NCBI RefSeq assembly: GCF_022829465.1
Contig: NZ_JAKSXZ010000027.1
Location: 28,184-92,183, forward strand
Direction of reading: 5' to 3'
Source: Methylobacterium sp. J-067
GTDB taxonomy: Bacteria; Pseudomonadota; Alphaproteobacteria; Rhizobiales; Beijerinckiaceae
DNA: 64,000 nt
The notes beneath the pieces are model-generated. The model did not search any database and was not told where the DNA came from. It saw only the letters and a program-made list of their open reading frames with translations. Positions 17,233-26,598 of this stretch are shown one piece after another. Both the position numbers and the translations under genes were made by a program. How positions within the stretch are numbered: the stretch's first letter is position 1; each line of letters starts with the position of its first letter.

Positions 17233-18092
17233 GCGCCGCCCCCGAAGCCGATCACGAACAGGCCGAGCCTGTCCGCCTCGGCCGCCGTCGCGACCCGGTC
17301 GATGATGAGGGTCCCGCCGGCCTTCAGGGCGAGACCGGTGCAGCCGGCCGCATGAGCGTTGCGGATCGTGCGGGGGCCGACGGCCGGCAGGTCGATGCGC
17401 AGGTCCTGACCGTGCTTCGGCGCCTTCACCAGCACCGTCCCGGCATTGGGGCGCCCCCGGCCGAAGGGTTTCCGCCCCAGGGCGCGGGCGCGGGCGAGCA
17501 TCTTGTCCGTGCCCTCCGGCCCCTCGACGGCGAGGACCCTGTCCCCGGCCACCGCCACCGCCTGCCCGACATCGAATTGCGCCAAAGCCGAGAGGACGGC
17601 CTGCCCGGTGCGGATCGAGGCCATCGCCTCGCTATCGGCCTTCACGAGACCGAGGGGGCCTTCCGGGCAGAGCAGATCGGGTGCAGCCTCGTGGACGCCG
17701 AGCACCCGGTGCCCGTTCTCCTCCACCAGCGAGACGGCGGCGCGCAGCAGGCGGTCATCACCGCCGCCCGCGATCTCGCGCAGGGCCTCGCGGTTGCGCC
17801 AAGCCGCGCCGGCATTGAAGATCGCCGCCGCACTCGGCCGGGCGACGCTGCCCGCCGGCACCACCACCGCCGGTCCCCAGCTCTTGAGGTGGGCAAGCGT
17901 CGCGGCGAGGTCGAGGAGGTCCACCACGGCGTCCGCCCGCCCGCGCAGGGGCCGGCCGGTGAACCCGCGCAGGGCGATCATGCGGAACGGCTTGCCCGCC
18001 CGGACCAGGGAATCGGCGACGAGTTCCGGCAGGCGGCCGGCGCCGGCGATCAGGACGAGGTTTTCCCCGCCGGGCGAAGCGGCCTGCTCCAT
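17229..18092 (-). CDS. lpxI: UDP-2,3-diacylglucosamine diphosphatase LpxI
   Basis: A 287-residue LpxI (DUF1009) enzyme, the alphaproteobacterial replacement for LpxH, hydrolysing UDP-2,3-diacylglucosamine to lipid X and UMP. Family features are LVLIAGAGRLPELVADS at the N-terminus, a PSAAAIFNAG region, and the C-terminal active-site region with VEGPEGTDKMLARA, VLVKAPKHGQDLRIDLPAVG and AHAAGCTGLALKAGGTLI. It lies between lpxA (10 bases) and lpxB (overlap), exactly the pathway order. Confidence 0.95.
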   Translation of the reverse strand: MEQAASPGGENLVLIAGAGRLPELVADSLVRAGKPFRMIALRGFTGRPLRGRADAVVDLLDLAATLAHLKSWGPAVVVPAGSVARPSAAAIFNAGAAWRNREALREIAGGGDDRLLRAAVSLVEENGHRVLGVHEAAPDLLCPEGPLGLVKADSEAMASIRTGQAVLSALAQFDVGQAVAVAGDRVLAVEGPEGTDKMLARARALGRKPFGRGRPNAGTVLVKAPKHGQDLRIDLPAVGPRTIRNAHAAGCTGLALKAGGTLIIDRVATAAEADRLGLFVIGFGGGA

Positions 18093-18102
18093 GGCGAGGG
18101 TG

Positions 18103-18921
18103 TCAGGCGCCGCCCACCGGGATGGGGGCCTCGCGGGGCGTGCAGATGGAGCGCTTGCCGCCCGCGCGGATGAATTCGATGATCTCGCGCACCGCCGTGT
18201 GGGATTCGAAGGTCGTGGCCACGTCCTCCACCCGCTCCATCAGCGTGCCCTCCTGCGCGAAGAGCAGCCGGTAGGCTCGCCGCAGGGTGTGGATGTCCTC
18301 GCGGGCGAAGCCCCGCCGCTGCAGGCCGACGACGTTCAGCCCCGACAGATAGGCCCGGTTGCCGAGCACCATGCCGTAGGGGATGCAATCGTTCTCAAGG
18401 CCCGAGAGGCCGCCGACGAAGGCATGGGCGCCGACGCGGGCGAACTGGATCACCGCCGCGCCGCCGCCGAGGATCGCGTAATCGCCCACCCAGCAATGGC
18501 CGGCGAGCATCACGTTGTTCGAGAAGACGACGTTCGATCCGACATGGCAATCGTGCCCGACATGGGAGTTGGCCAGGAACGCGCAGCGGTCGCCGATCAC
18601 GGTCTGCAACCCACCGCCTGCCGTGCCGGGGTTCATGGTGACGCCCTCGCGGATCAGGCATTCCTCGCCGATCGTCAGCGTCGAGGGCTCGCCGCGATAC
18701 TTCAGGTCCTGCGGCGGATGGCCGATGGAGGCGAAGGGGAAGATCCGCGTCCGCGCGCCGACGCGCGTGCGCCCGGCCACCACGACGTGGCTCACCAACT
18801 CGCAGCCCTCGCCGAGCACCACATCCGGCCCGACATGGCAGAATGGGCCGATCCGCACCCCGTCGCCGATCTCGGCGCCGGACTCGACCACGGCGCTCGG
18901 GTGGATCACGGGTGCGCTCAT
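18103..18921 (-). CDS. lpxA: UDP-N-acetylglucosamine acyltransferase
   Basis: A 272-residue left-handed beta-helix acyltransferase, first step of lipid A synthesis. Hexapeptide repeats run from IHPSAVVESGAEIGDGV to about residue 185; the catalytic His is in the NSHVGHDCHVG segment, and the C-terminal helical domain contains QRRGFAREDIHTLRRAYR. The ATG at 18921 is 4 bases from the fabZ stop, implying coupling. Confidence 0.97.
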   Translation of the reverse strand: MSAPVIHPSAVVESGAEIGDGVRIGPFCHVGPDVVLGEGCELVSHVVVAGRTRVGARTRIFPFASIGHPPQDLKYRGEPSTLTIGEECLIREGVTMNPGTAGGGLQTVIGDRCAFLANSHVGHDCHVGSNVVFSNNVMLAGHCWVGDYAILGGGAAVIQFARVGAHAFVGGLSGLENDCIPYGMVLGNRAYLSGLNVVGLQRRGFAREDIHTLRRAYRLLFAQEGTLMERVEDVATTFESHTAVREIIEFIRAGGKRSICTPREAPIPVGGA

Positions 18922-18925
18922 CAAT

Positions 18926-19390
18926 TCACTCCGTCACCAGCATGGCGCCGATCTCGGCCTCGGCCACCAGCACGCCGTCCACCTTCGCCTCGCCCCGGAA
19001 CCACCACATGGTGCGGCGGTGGTTGATCTTGCGCATCTCGAAGCGGATCTGGTCGCCCGGGATGACCGGCTTGCGGAACTTGCACTTGTCGATCGTCATG
19101 AAGAACACCTGCTTCGTGCGAAGCTCGTCCGTCATGATGTGGCGGCAGCAGATCGCGCCCGCCGTCTGCGCCATGCCCTCGATGATGAGCACGCCGGGGA
19201 AGACCGGCAGATTGGGGAAATGGCCCTGGAACTGCGGCTCGTTGGCCGTCACGTTCTTGATGCCGACGCAGGACTCGTCCCGGTCGATCTCCACGATGCG
19301 GTCGACCATCAGGAACGGGTAGCGGTGCGGCAGCAGTTCCAGCAACTTGTGGATGTCGGCCGTCCCGAGAACCTGATCCGCCTCGCTCAT
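18926..19390 (-). CDS. fabZ: 3-hydroxyacyl-ACP dehydratase FabZ
   Basis: 154 residues, hot-dog fold; dehydrates 3-hydroxyacyl-ACP in fatty acid synthesis and competes with LpxA for the same acyl chains. Visible are [14 protein letters not shown], the catalytic His in [12 protein letters not shown] and catalytic Glu in [10 protein letters not shown]. The start at 19390 has GAGGGCGG upstream; longer open frame is discarded. It lies between lpxD and lpxA, a conserved arrangement. Confidence 0.96.
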   Translation of the reverse strand: MSEADQVLGTADIHKLLELLPHRYPFLMVDRIVEIDRDESCVGIKNVTANEPQFQGHFPNLPVFPGVLIIEGMAQTAGAICCRHIMTDELRTKQVFFMTIDKCKFRKPVIPGDQIRFEMRKINHRRTMWWFRGEAKVDGVLVAEAEIGAMLVTE

Positions 19391-19499
19391 CGTGTTGTGC
19401 CGCCCTCGCTGTCCGCCGGCGCCGTGCCGGCGGCGGCCTCTCTTTTGCAGAAATGCGTGGATGTGCAAGGGCGGGGCGCCGTTTTAGGGCCCGCGCCCC

Positions 19500-20561
19500 T
19501 CAGGACTTCTCGTCCTCGGCGGCATCCTGGCCCGACCGCTCCGCGAGGCGGGCGAGGGTGGTCAGTTCTCGGAACCAGGCCCGGACGGGCTTGGCCGGCG
19601 TGCCGCCCCAGCGCGAGCCCGGGGGCACGTCGCGGTTGACGTTCGAGGAGCCGGCGATCTGCGAGCCGCGCCCGATGCGCAGGTGCCCAACCACGCCGAC
19701 CTGCCCGCCGAGCACCACGTAATCCTCCAGGGTCGTGGAGCCGGAGATGCCCACGCCCGAGACGATGACGCAGTGGCGCCCGATGACGACGTTGTGGGCA
19801 ATCTGCACGAGGTTATCGATCTTCGTGCCTTCGCCGATCACGGTATCGCGGGAGGCGCCCCGGTCGATGGTGGTGTTGGCGCCGATCTCGACGTCGTCCT
19901 GCACGATCACCCGGCCGACCTGCGGTACCTTCAGGTGCGTCGCGCCCATGGCGAAACCGAACCCGTCCTGCCCGATCCGGGCCCCCGGATGGACGATGAC
20001 CCGGTTGCCGACGAGGGCATGGCTTAGCGTCGTGCCGGCGCCGATGGCGCAATCCCGGCCGATCCGCACCCCCGGCCCGATCACCGCGTTCGGGCCGATC
20101 ACCGTGCCCAACCCGATCTCGGCGCCCGGCCCGACCACGGCGCCGGGATCGACCGTCACGCCTTCCTCAAGCCGCGCCTCCGGATGGACATGGGCGCCGG
20201 AGGCGAGACCCTTGGCGCCGAATTGCGGCCCCGGGCGCAGGGCGTCGGGATGCAGGCGCCCGAGCAGGGCGGCGTAGACCCGGTAGGGATCGCGGCAGAC
20301 GATGGCGACCGTCTCCGCCGGGACGCGGGCGGCGAAGCGCGGCCCGACGAGGCAGAGGCCGGCGCGGGTCTGCGCCAGGGCCTCGCCGTAGCGGGCATTG
20401 TCCATGTAGGCGAGGTCGGAGGGTCCGGCGCTTTCCAGCGGGGCGGCCCCGGCGATGGTGCGGGCGGGATCGACACCCTCGGGAAGGGCGGTACCGGCCG
20501 CCGCAGCGATGTCGGCGTAGGCGATCGCGGCCGAGGGCGTGAAGAACTCTGTGTCGGACAT
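19500..20561 (-). CDS. lpxD: UDP-3-O-acylglucosamine N-acyltransferase
   Basis: 353 residues. The N-terminal uridine-binding domain (to about residue 100, with [15 protein letters not shown]) precedes the hexapeptide beta-helix with [15 protein letters not shown] and the catalytic-His region [13 protein letters not shown]; the C-terminus is helical. It adds the N-linked acyl chain in the third lipid A step. ATG 20561 is chosen because it opens the conserved N-terminus. A terminator-like hairpin separates it from bamA, so it may use its own promoter in the 20562-20690 region. Confidence 0.96.
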   Translation of the reverse strand: MSDTEFFTPSAAIAYADIAAAAGTALPEGVDPARTIAGAAPLESAGPSDLAYMDNARYGEALAQTRAGLCLVGPRFAARVPAETVAIVCRDPYRVYAALLGRLHPDALRPGPQFGAKGLASGAHVHPEARLEEGVTVDPGAVVGPGAEIGLGTVIGPNAVIGPGVRIGRDCAIGAGTTLSHALVGNRVIVHPGARIGQDGFGFAMGATHLKVPQVGRVIVQDDVEIGANTTIDRGASRDTVIGEGTKIDNLVQIAHNVVIGRHCVIVSGVGISGSTTLEDYVVLGGQVGVVGHLRIGRGSQIAGSSNVNRDVPPGSRWGGTPAKPVRAWFRELTTLARLAERSGQDAAEDEKS

Positions 20562-20684
20562 CTCGAACCAAACCGCGCCGATGACGCCCGTCGTCGGGCT
20601 CGGCGCGTCCGGCGAGGGGGGCTCCCGGAATCGAAACGTCCCCACGCGGCGGACGGTCGGCGAAGGGGAGCGTCAGGGCGCTCT

Positions 20685-20723
20685 ATAAACGAGAAACTCC
20701 GGCCGGGGCATCCCCGGCCGGAG
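20685..20723 (-). terminator. Probable Rho-independent terminator of bamA
   Basis: A perfect 12-bp GC-rich stem (20697-20708 with 20712-20723, loop CAT) lies 15 bases after the bamA stop. On the minus strand it is followed by a T-rich run (TTTCTCGTTTAT). This is the standard layout for intrinsic termination in the direction of bamA transcription. Confidence 0.75.
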
Positions 20724-20738
20724 CATCGCTGCAGGGTC

Positions 20739-23297
20739 TTAGAAGCGCGAGCCGCCGGAGAAGCGGAACGCCTGGGTCTGGTCGCGGCCGATATGGCCGA
20801 TCTTGCCGGTGCCCGGGATGATGACCTTCTCACCCTCGTCCTTGCTCAGGGCGTAGGCGTAGTCGAACCGGATCGGGCCGAGCGGCGAGTTCCAGAGGAT
20901 GGACGCGCCGATCGAGGACCGGATGACGGCCTTGTCGCGGACGTTCACGCACTCCGGCTCGACGCCGATGGTGAAGGCGTTGAAGTTGCATCGACCGGCG
21001 GCGAAGCCGTTGATGAACTGGTCGCCGTTCACGTCGAAGGTGCGCTGGCCGTGATAGCCGAACAGCGTACCGGCATCGGCGAACACGGCACCCTTCAGGC
21101 CCAGATCACGCGGCACGCCGTAGAGCGGGAACTGGATTTCCACGGTGCCGCCGACATAGGTCGAGCCACCGATGGCGTTGGACCGGGCGTCGGCGATGCC
21201 GACGTCGCGGGGGCCGATGCCGTTCGGCGCGAAGCCGCGCACCAGCGACGGGCCGAGGAAGAACTCGTCGGTCACGCGCAGCGGCTTGCCGTCCAGCGCC
21301 TCGACGTGACCACCCTGGAAGCGGACGAAGCCGACGACGTCCTCGTACAGTTCCTTGTAGTAACGGGCGTCCGCCGTGACGCGGAAGAACTTCGAATCGC
21401 CGCCCAGGCCGGCGACGTCCGGCTTCAGCTCGGCGTAGATGCCGTTATGCGGCGCGCCGATGACGTCGAGGGTCGAGTAGGCCAGCGTCAGACCGGCCAG
21501 CGAGGTGAGGGTGTTGCCCTGCGAGCCCTTGATGGCGATCGAGGCTTCACCGTCATACGCGCAGTTCGGGTAGATCGACTGGCCGCTGACGTCGCGCCCG
21601 TTCAGGACCGTGCCGGCCGCATAGGTCTGCGTGTAGCCCGGGATCGGGATCGAACAGTCGTTGTACGGCTTCTTGAGGCTGTTCGGGACCTTCAGCTCGG
21701 TATTGTACAGCGAGTAGCGAAGGGTGACGCCGAATTCCTCGGTGATCGGCAAGCCGATGCGGAGCTGGCCGCCGTAGACGGTCGTCTCGTAGCGCGAGTA
21801 CCGGGTCAGGTCCGAGTACTTGTAGAAGGCGTCGAAGCCGGCCGCGAGGCGGTAGCCGAGGAAGTACGGCTCGGTGAACGAGAAATCGACACCGCGCGAG
21901 TACTGGCCGCCGGTACCGGCGAGGCGCACGTACTGGCCGCGGCCGAGGAAGTTCGACTCGGAGACCGAGACTTCGCCGATGATGCCGTCCTGGGTGGAGT
22001 AGCCGCCCGCCACCGAGAACGAACCCGTGGGCTGATCCTCAACGTCGATGTTCACGACGACGCGGTCGGGGGAGGAGCCGGGCTCGTTCGAGAACCGGAC
22101 CTTCTTGAAGAAGCCCAGGCCGTTCAGGCGGCGCTCGGCGCGGTCGGTGAGCACGCGGTTGTAGGCGTCGCCCTCGGAGAAATCGAGTTCGCGGCGGATG
22201 ACGTAATCGCGGGTGCGGGTGTTGCCGCGGACGTTGATGCGCTCGACGTAGACGTGCGGGCCGTCCTCGACCACGAAGCCGAGGGAGACCTTCTGGGTCG
22301 CCGGGTCGCGCTGGCCGGTCGGGCGGACCTGGGCGAAGGGGTAGCCCGCCCGGTTCACGTCGCGGGTCAGGGTGTTGAGTGTCCGCTCGACGTCGTCGGC
22401 GTTGTAGGTGTCGCCGACATTCGTCGCGATGTCGCTGCGCAGGGCCTCGGTGTCGAGGTTGGGCAGGCGCGAATCTACCGCCACGGCGCCGACCGCGTAT
22501 TGCTGGCCTTCGTTCAGGGTGATGGTGATGACGTAGCCGGACTGCTCACCCTCGACGTAGCGCGCATCGGCGTTCACCACCTGGAAGTCGGCGTAGCCGT
22601 TCTTCAGGTAGTAGCGGCGCACCTGCTCGAGGTCCTGGCTGATCCGGTCCGGATCGTAGACGTCCGAGGTCTTGATGAACGACAGGAAGTTCATCTCCGA
22701 CGAGCTCATCAGCCCGCGCAGCGTCCGCTCGGAATAGGCCTGATTGCCCACGAAGTTGATGGACAGGATGCCGGTCTTATCGCCTTCGTCGATGTCGTAG
22801 ATCACGTCGACGCGGCCGTTGGGCAGCGTGACCGTGCGGTAGGTGGCCTTGGCGAGACCACGGCCGAAGCGCTTGTAGACGTCGCGGATGCGGGCGAGGT
22901 CGGCGTTGATCGTGGCCTCGCTGTAAGGGCCGCGCGACTTCGACTCGACGACGCTTTCCAGCGTCGCCTTCTCGACCTTCTTGTTGCCCTCGAAGACCAC
23001 CCGGTTGATCAGGTTGTTCTCGCGCACGGTCACGACCGTGCGTCCGCCACCCTGGGACACCTTCACGTCCGAGAACATGCCGCTGGCGAGCAGGTTGCGC
23101 CGGGCTTCCTCTGCGGAGCCCGAAGCGGTGCCGGTGACGTAGGACCGAATGGTGTCGGAATCGACGCGCTGGTTGCCCTGCACGACAATCTGCTGAGCCT
23201 GGGCGGCTCCGCCCAGGACCATACCCGCCCCAGCGGAGATCAGGACGATGGTCTTCCGCATCGACTTACGCCGATGCTTGCCCGTCAACGACATCAT
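20739..23297 (-). CDS. bamA: Outer membrane protein assembly factor BamA
   Basis: An 852-residue Omp85 protein that inserts beta-barrel proteins into the outer membrane. A signal peptide (KTIVLISAGAGMVLGG, ending AQA) is followed by five POTRA domains to about residue 430 (first begins IVVQGNQRVDSDTI) and a 16-strand barrel. The loop-6 motif VRGF is present (SLVRGFAPNGIG) and the last residue is Phe (SGGSRF). Two starts are possible: 23297 (MMSLTGKHRR) or 23261 (MRKTIVL); neither has a strong ribosome site. It heads the lpxD-fabZ-lpxAIB series in the usual order. Confidence 0.96.
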   Translation of the reverse strand: MMSLTGKHRRKSMRKTIVLISAGAGMVLGGAAQAQQIVVQGNQRVDSDTIRSYVTGTASGSAEEARRNLLASGMFSDVKVSQGGGRTVVTVRENNLINRVVFEGNKKVEKATLESVVESKSRGPYSEATINADLARIRDVYKRFGRGLAKATYRTVTLPNGRVDVIYDIDEGDKTGILSINFVGNQAYSERTLRGLMSSSEMNFLSFIKTSDVYDPDRISQDLEQVRRYYLKNGYADFQVVNADARYVEGEQSGYVITITLNEGQQYAVGAVAVDSRLPNLDTEALRSDIATNVGDTYNADDVERTLNTLTRDVNRAGYPFAQVRPTGQRDPATQKVSLGFVVEDGPHVYVERINVRGNTRTRDYVIRRELDFSEGDAYNRVLTDRAERRLNGLGFFKKVRFSNEPGSSPDRVVVNIDVEDQPTGSFSVAGGYSTQDGIIGEVSVSESNFLGRGQYVRLAGTGGQYSRGVDFSFTEPYFLGYRLAAGFDAFYKYSDLTRYSRYETTVYGGQLRIGLPITEEFGVTLRYSLYNTELKVPNSLKKPYNDCSIPIPGYTQTYAAGTVLNGRDVSGQSIYPNCAYDGEASIAIKGSQGNTLTSLAGLTLAYSTLDVIGAPHNGIYAELKPDVAGLGGDSKFFRVTADARYYKELYEDVVGFVRFQGGHVEALDGKPLRVTDEFFLGPSLVRGFAPNGIGPRDVGIADARSNAIGGSTYVGGTVEIQFPLYGVPRDLGLKGAVFADAGTLFGYHGQRTFDVNGDQFINGFAAGRCNFNAFTIGVEPECVNVRDKAVIRSSIGASILWNSPLGPIRFDYAYALSKDEGEKVIIPGTGKIGHIGRDQTQAFRFSGGSRF

Positions 23298-23715
23298 GCA
23301 ATCGCCCGTTTCTGATCTGGTCGCAGGCCTTGCCTGCGCGGGCGACCGTTGGTCGATCGTCCCATTCCCGTGGTCCAAGCGTGGCTTCGGTCCAAGCAAA
23401 GCTCTTAAAGGGATTCCCCCGCCAAGCAAACGTGGCCGTACCGTTCAGGAGGGGATTTTGCCGCGTCGTGGCCTTCGCGCCACTTAACGCGGCGATCACC
23501 GTACGACGAAAGCGGCAATCATGCTGAACGAGGCGTAAATGCCTGTCCCAGCGCCGCTTTTCGGTGGCACCGGCCGATGCGTTCACCGGTTGCGAACCGT
23601 CCCGAAAGCGCGCACGGGGCAAGGGTACGGCCAAGATTGTGGCGCTCGCTGGGCGCCGGGGCGGGGGCAGGCGGGTTTATTTTTACACCCTATCCACCGC
23701 CCCCACAGGGGCGGA
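23298..23715. other. Intergenic region between rseP and bamA
   Basis: About 418 bases between the rseP stop and the bamA start. The overlapping open frames here show no convincing protein. It should contain the bamA promoter on the minus strand, but I see no clear -35/-10 pair. Nothing else is recognised. Confidence 0.5.
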
Positions 23716-24870
23716 TCAGGTGTTCCGCAGGGAGGCGCCGAGGTTGAGGATGTCGTTCCAGGCGGCGAACAGCATCAGCATGAGCACCAGGGCGAGGCCG
23801 ATGCGGAAGCCGACCTCCTGCGCGCGCTCGCTGAGGGGGCGGCCGCGCACCACCTCGAAGGCGTAGAACAGCAAGTGCCCGCCATCGAGCAGCGGCACGG
23901 GGAAGAGGTTCAGCAGCCCGATCGAGACGGAGAGCAGGGCGATGAGCCCGACCAGCCCGCCGACGCCGCCGGTCTTGGCGACCTCGCCCGAGACGCGGGC
24001 GATGCCGATGGGGCCGGAGAGCTGGTCGGCGGATTCGCGGCCGGTGATCAGTTTGCCGAGGTAGGAGAAGGTCCGCTCCACCACGAAGTAGGTTTCGCTC
24101 ACCCCGAGCTTGAGGGAGTCGGCGATGTTGTACTGGACGAGCTTCGCCTCGCTGCCGTTCGGCGAGCGGATGCCGAGCCGGCCGATCCGGTGGCGGCCGA
24201 AGGGCGTGCGCTCCTCGATGGTGGCCGGAGTCGCGTTGATGGTGATGGTGCGGCCGTCCCGCTCGACGGTGAAGGTGAGGGGGGTGCCGGCCGAGCCCGT
24301 CACCGTCCGGTACATGGCGTTGAAGTCGCCGACCGCCTCGCCGTCGATGGCGGTGATGAGGTCGCCCGGCTTGAAGCCGGCCTGGTCGGCGACGCTGCTC
24401 GCCTCTACGGAGGAGACGCGGGCCGGCAATTCGTAGCGCCCGCCGAGCCAGATCGCCCCGGCGAAGAGCACGATGGCGAGGATGAAGTTCGCCACCGGCC
24501 CGGCGGCGACGATGGCCGCGCGCTTGGCGACGGGCTGGGTCGGGAAGCTGATCGCCCGCTCCTGCGGGGTCATCTGCGCGATCAGTTCGGGGGCGGGCAC
24601 GCTGGCGCCGTTCGCGTCGCCGTGGAACTTCACATAGCCGCCGAGGGGGATGGCGCAGAGCTTCCAGCGGGTACCGCGACGGTCGTTGAAGCCGAACAGT
24701 TCCGGGCCGAACCCGAGGGAGAAGGCGTGGACGCCGACCCCGCACCAGCGGCCGACAAGGAAATGGCCCATCTCGTGCACGAATACGACGACCGTGAGCA
24801 CGAACAGAAACGGGATGACGGCGCCGAAGAAGCTTCCGGCGGTGCCGCCCATAGCGTTAAGAAAATCCAT
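23716..24870 (-). CDS. rseP: Site-2 membrane metalloprotease RseP
   Basis: A 384-residue zinc protease of the inner membrane (S2P/MmpA family) that cleaves transmembrane segments of anti-sigma or other proteins. The zinc motif HEMGH is in the first helix region (VVFVHEMGHFLVGR), a PDZ domain spans about residues 120-220 (ADQAGFKPGDLITAIDGE), and the second active-site motif is LFPVPLLDGGHLLF. It lies upstream of bamA on the same strand, as in many proteobacteria, but the usual dxr/cdsA/uppS genes are absent upstream; an efflux pair is there instead. Confidence 0.95.
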   Translation of the reverse strand: MDFLNAMGGTAGSFFGAVIPFLFVLTVVVFVHEMGHFLVGRWCGVGVHAFSLGFGPELFGFNDRRGTRWKLCAIPLGGYVKFHGDANGASVPAPELIAQMTPQERAISFPTQPVAKRAAIVAAGPVANFILAIVLFAGAIWLGGRYELPARVSSVEASSVADQAGFKPGDLITAIDGEAVGDFNAMYRTVTGSAGTPLTFTVERDGRTITINATPATIEERTPFGRHRIGRLGIRSPNGSEAKLVQYNIADSLKLGVSETYFVVERTFSYLGKLITGRESADQLSGPIGIARVSGEVAKTGGVGGLVGLIALLSVSIGLLNLFPVPLLDGGHLLFYAFEVVRGRPLSERAQEVGFRIGLALVLMLMLFAAWNDILNLGASLRNT

Positions 24871-24996
24871 GCGTCCCGTCCCGGCCGTCGGCGCGGGGCC
24901 GTCTTCCGTCGGTCCCGTGATCCGTCATTAGCAGATCGGTACTGGCGGAGGCTATTCAATCCTGCCGCATCCGCGGCGCACCCCGCAATCCACCCC

Positions 24997-26598
24997 TCAA
25001 TGGCCGCCGCCCCCGCCCGCGCTGGCCCTCGGCTTGCGGATCAGCGGCACCGCGCAGGCCATGGCGAGGAACAGCACGGTGAGGACGAGGAACACGTCCT
25101 CGAAGGCCATCACCAGTCCCTGGATGCGCACCGTGTTGGTCATGGCCTTCAGCGCCATGGACGAGGCGGCGCTGCCGTAATCCGAAAAGCCCCGCTGGAT
25201 GGCGTCGAGCCGCTCAAGGGCCGGGGCGTGGGACCAAGTGAAGCGCTCGTGCAGCCGGGTCAGGTGCAGGTCCCAGCGGTCGTTCAGCAGGGTGTTGATG
25301 AGCGCGAGCCCCACCGCGCCGCCGAGGTTGCGGGTGAGGTTGTAGAGCCCGGCGGCGTTCTTCATCCGCGCCGGGGGCAGGGTGCCGAGGGCGATGTTGT
25401 TGATCGGGATCATGCACAGCATCAGCGAGCAGCCGCGCAGCACCTGCGGCCAGAGCAGTTCCCAGAAGTCCCAATCCTTGGTCAGGCCGGTGACGATCCA
25501 GGTGCCTGCCGCGAAGCCGGCGAAGCCGATCGCCATGAGGATGCGCGGATCGACCTTGCCGGAGAACCGGCCGGCGATGGGCGCGGTGGCGAACATGCAG
25601 AGGCCTGAGACGAACATCGTCTCGCCGATCATCAGGGCCGAGTAGCCGCGTACCCGGGCGAGATAGACCGGATAGAGGTAGGTCAGCCCGTAGAGGCCGA
25701 TCCCCATGATGAAGCTCGCCACGCAGCCGCTGGCAAAGTTGCGGTCGGAGAAGGCGCGCAGGTCCACGATGGGCTGGCGGGCGGTGAAGGCCCGCCAGAA
25801 GAACAGCAGGCCGCTCGCGACGCAGATGACGGCGCAGAGGAGGACGGCCTCGTCCTGCAACCAATCATGGTTCGGACCCTCCTCGAGCACGTATTCCATG
25901 CAGCCGAGGAAGGCGGCCATCGCCGCGAGGCCGAACCAGTCGAAATCGTCGAGGAGCGAGAGGTTCGGCTTGTCGAAATCCACGAGGATCGCGGTCGAAA
26001 CCGTGACGAGGATGCCGGGCACGACGTTCACGAGGAACAGCCAGTGCCAGGACATGAGGTCGGTGAGGTAGCCGCCGACCGTGGGGCCGATGGTCGGCGC
26101 GAGCGTCGCCACGAGGCCGATCATCGGCGAGACGATCGTCCGCTTCGAGGGCGGGAAGATCGTGAAGGCCGAGGCGAACACGGTCGGGATCATCCCGCCG
26201 CCGATGAAGCCCTGAAGCGCCCGCCAGACGATCATCTCGCCGATGGTCGAGGAGGAGGCGCACATCAGGCTCATGGCGGTGAAGCCGCCCGCCGAGATGG
26301 CGAACATCCACCGGGTCGAGAGCACCCGCGAGAGGGTGCCCGAGAGCGGGATCGAGATGACCTCCGCGATGAGATAGCTGGTCTGGACCCAGGGGATCTC
26401 GTCGCCGGAGGCCGAGAGCCCGGCCTGGATCTCGTTGAGGGAGGCCGAGACGATCTGGATATCCAGGATCGCCATGAACATCCCGAACACCATGCACAGG
26501 AAGGCGATCATCCGCCGCCGGTCGAGGGGCGGATCGGCCGGCACCGGGATGGCGGCGGGGGACAGGGCGGCGGAAGCGGCCATGGCGTCGGGGCTCAA
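24997..26598 (-). CDS. MFS drug efflux transporter, DHA2 family (EmrB-like)
   Basis: A 533-residue, 14-helix drug/proton antiporter. It has the DHA2 features: MVFGMFMAILDIQIVSASL in helix 1, a WVQTSYLIAEV segment and GTLSRVLSTRW. It forms a tripartite pump with the adjacent EmrA-like adaptor and an outer-membrane channel not found here. The TTG at 26598 overlaps the adaptor stop (TTGA) and has GAGG upstream; the ATG at 26583 is the alternative. It is presumably controlled by the TetR regulator at 27932. Confidence 0.93.
   Translation of the reverse strand: MSPDAMAASAALSPAAIPVPADPPLDRRRMIAFLCMVFGMFMAILDIQIVSASLNEIQAGLSASGDEIPWVQTSYLIAEVISIPLSGTLSRVLSTRWMFAISAGGFTAMSLMCASSSTIGEMIVWRALQGFIGGGMIPTVFASAFTIFPPSKRTIVSPMIGLVATLAPTIGPTVGGYLTDLMSWHWLFLVNVVPGILVTVSTAILVDFDKPNLSLLDDFDWFGLAAMAAFLGCMEYVLEEGPNHDWLQDEAVLLCAVICVASGLLFFWRAFTARQPIVDLRAFSDRNFASGCVASFIMGIGLYGLTYLYPVYLARVRGYSALMIGETMFVSGLCMFATAPIAGRFSGKVDPRILMAIGFAGFAAGTWIVTGLTKDWDFWELLWPQVLRGCSLMLCMIPINNIALGTLPPARMKNAAGLYNLTRNLGGAVGLALINTLLNDRWDLHLTRLHERFTWSHAPALERLDAIQRGFSDYGSAASSMALKAMTNTVRIQGLVMAFEDVFLVLTVLFLAMACAVPLIRKPRASAGGGGGH

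Noticed and set aside
20184..23315. A 1,043-residue open frame opposite bamA and lpxD
   Set aside because: It is the mirror of the high-GC codon pattern of bamA, is full of Val/Asp/Gly/Arg runs and has no recognisable domain; bamA on the other strand is certain.
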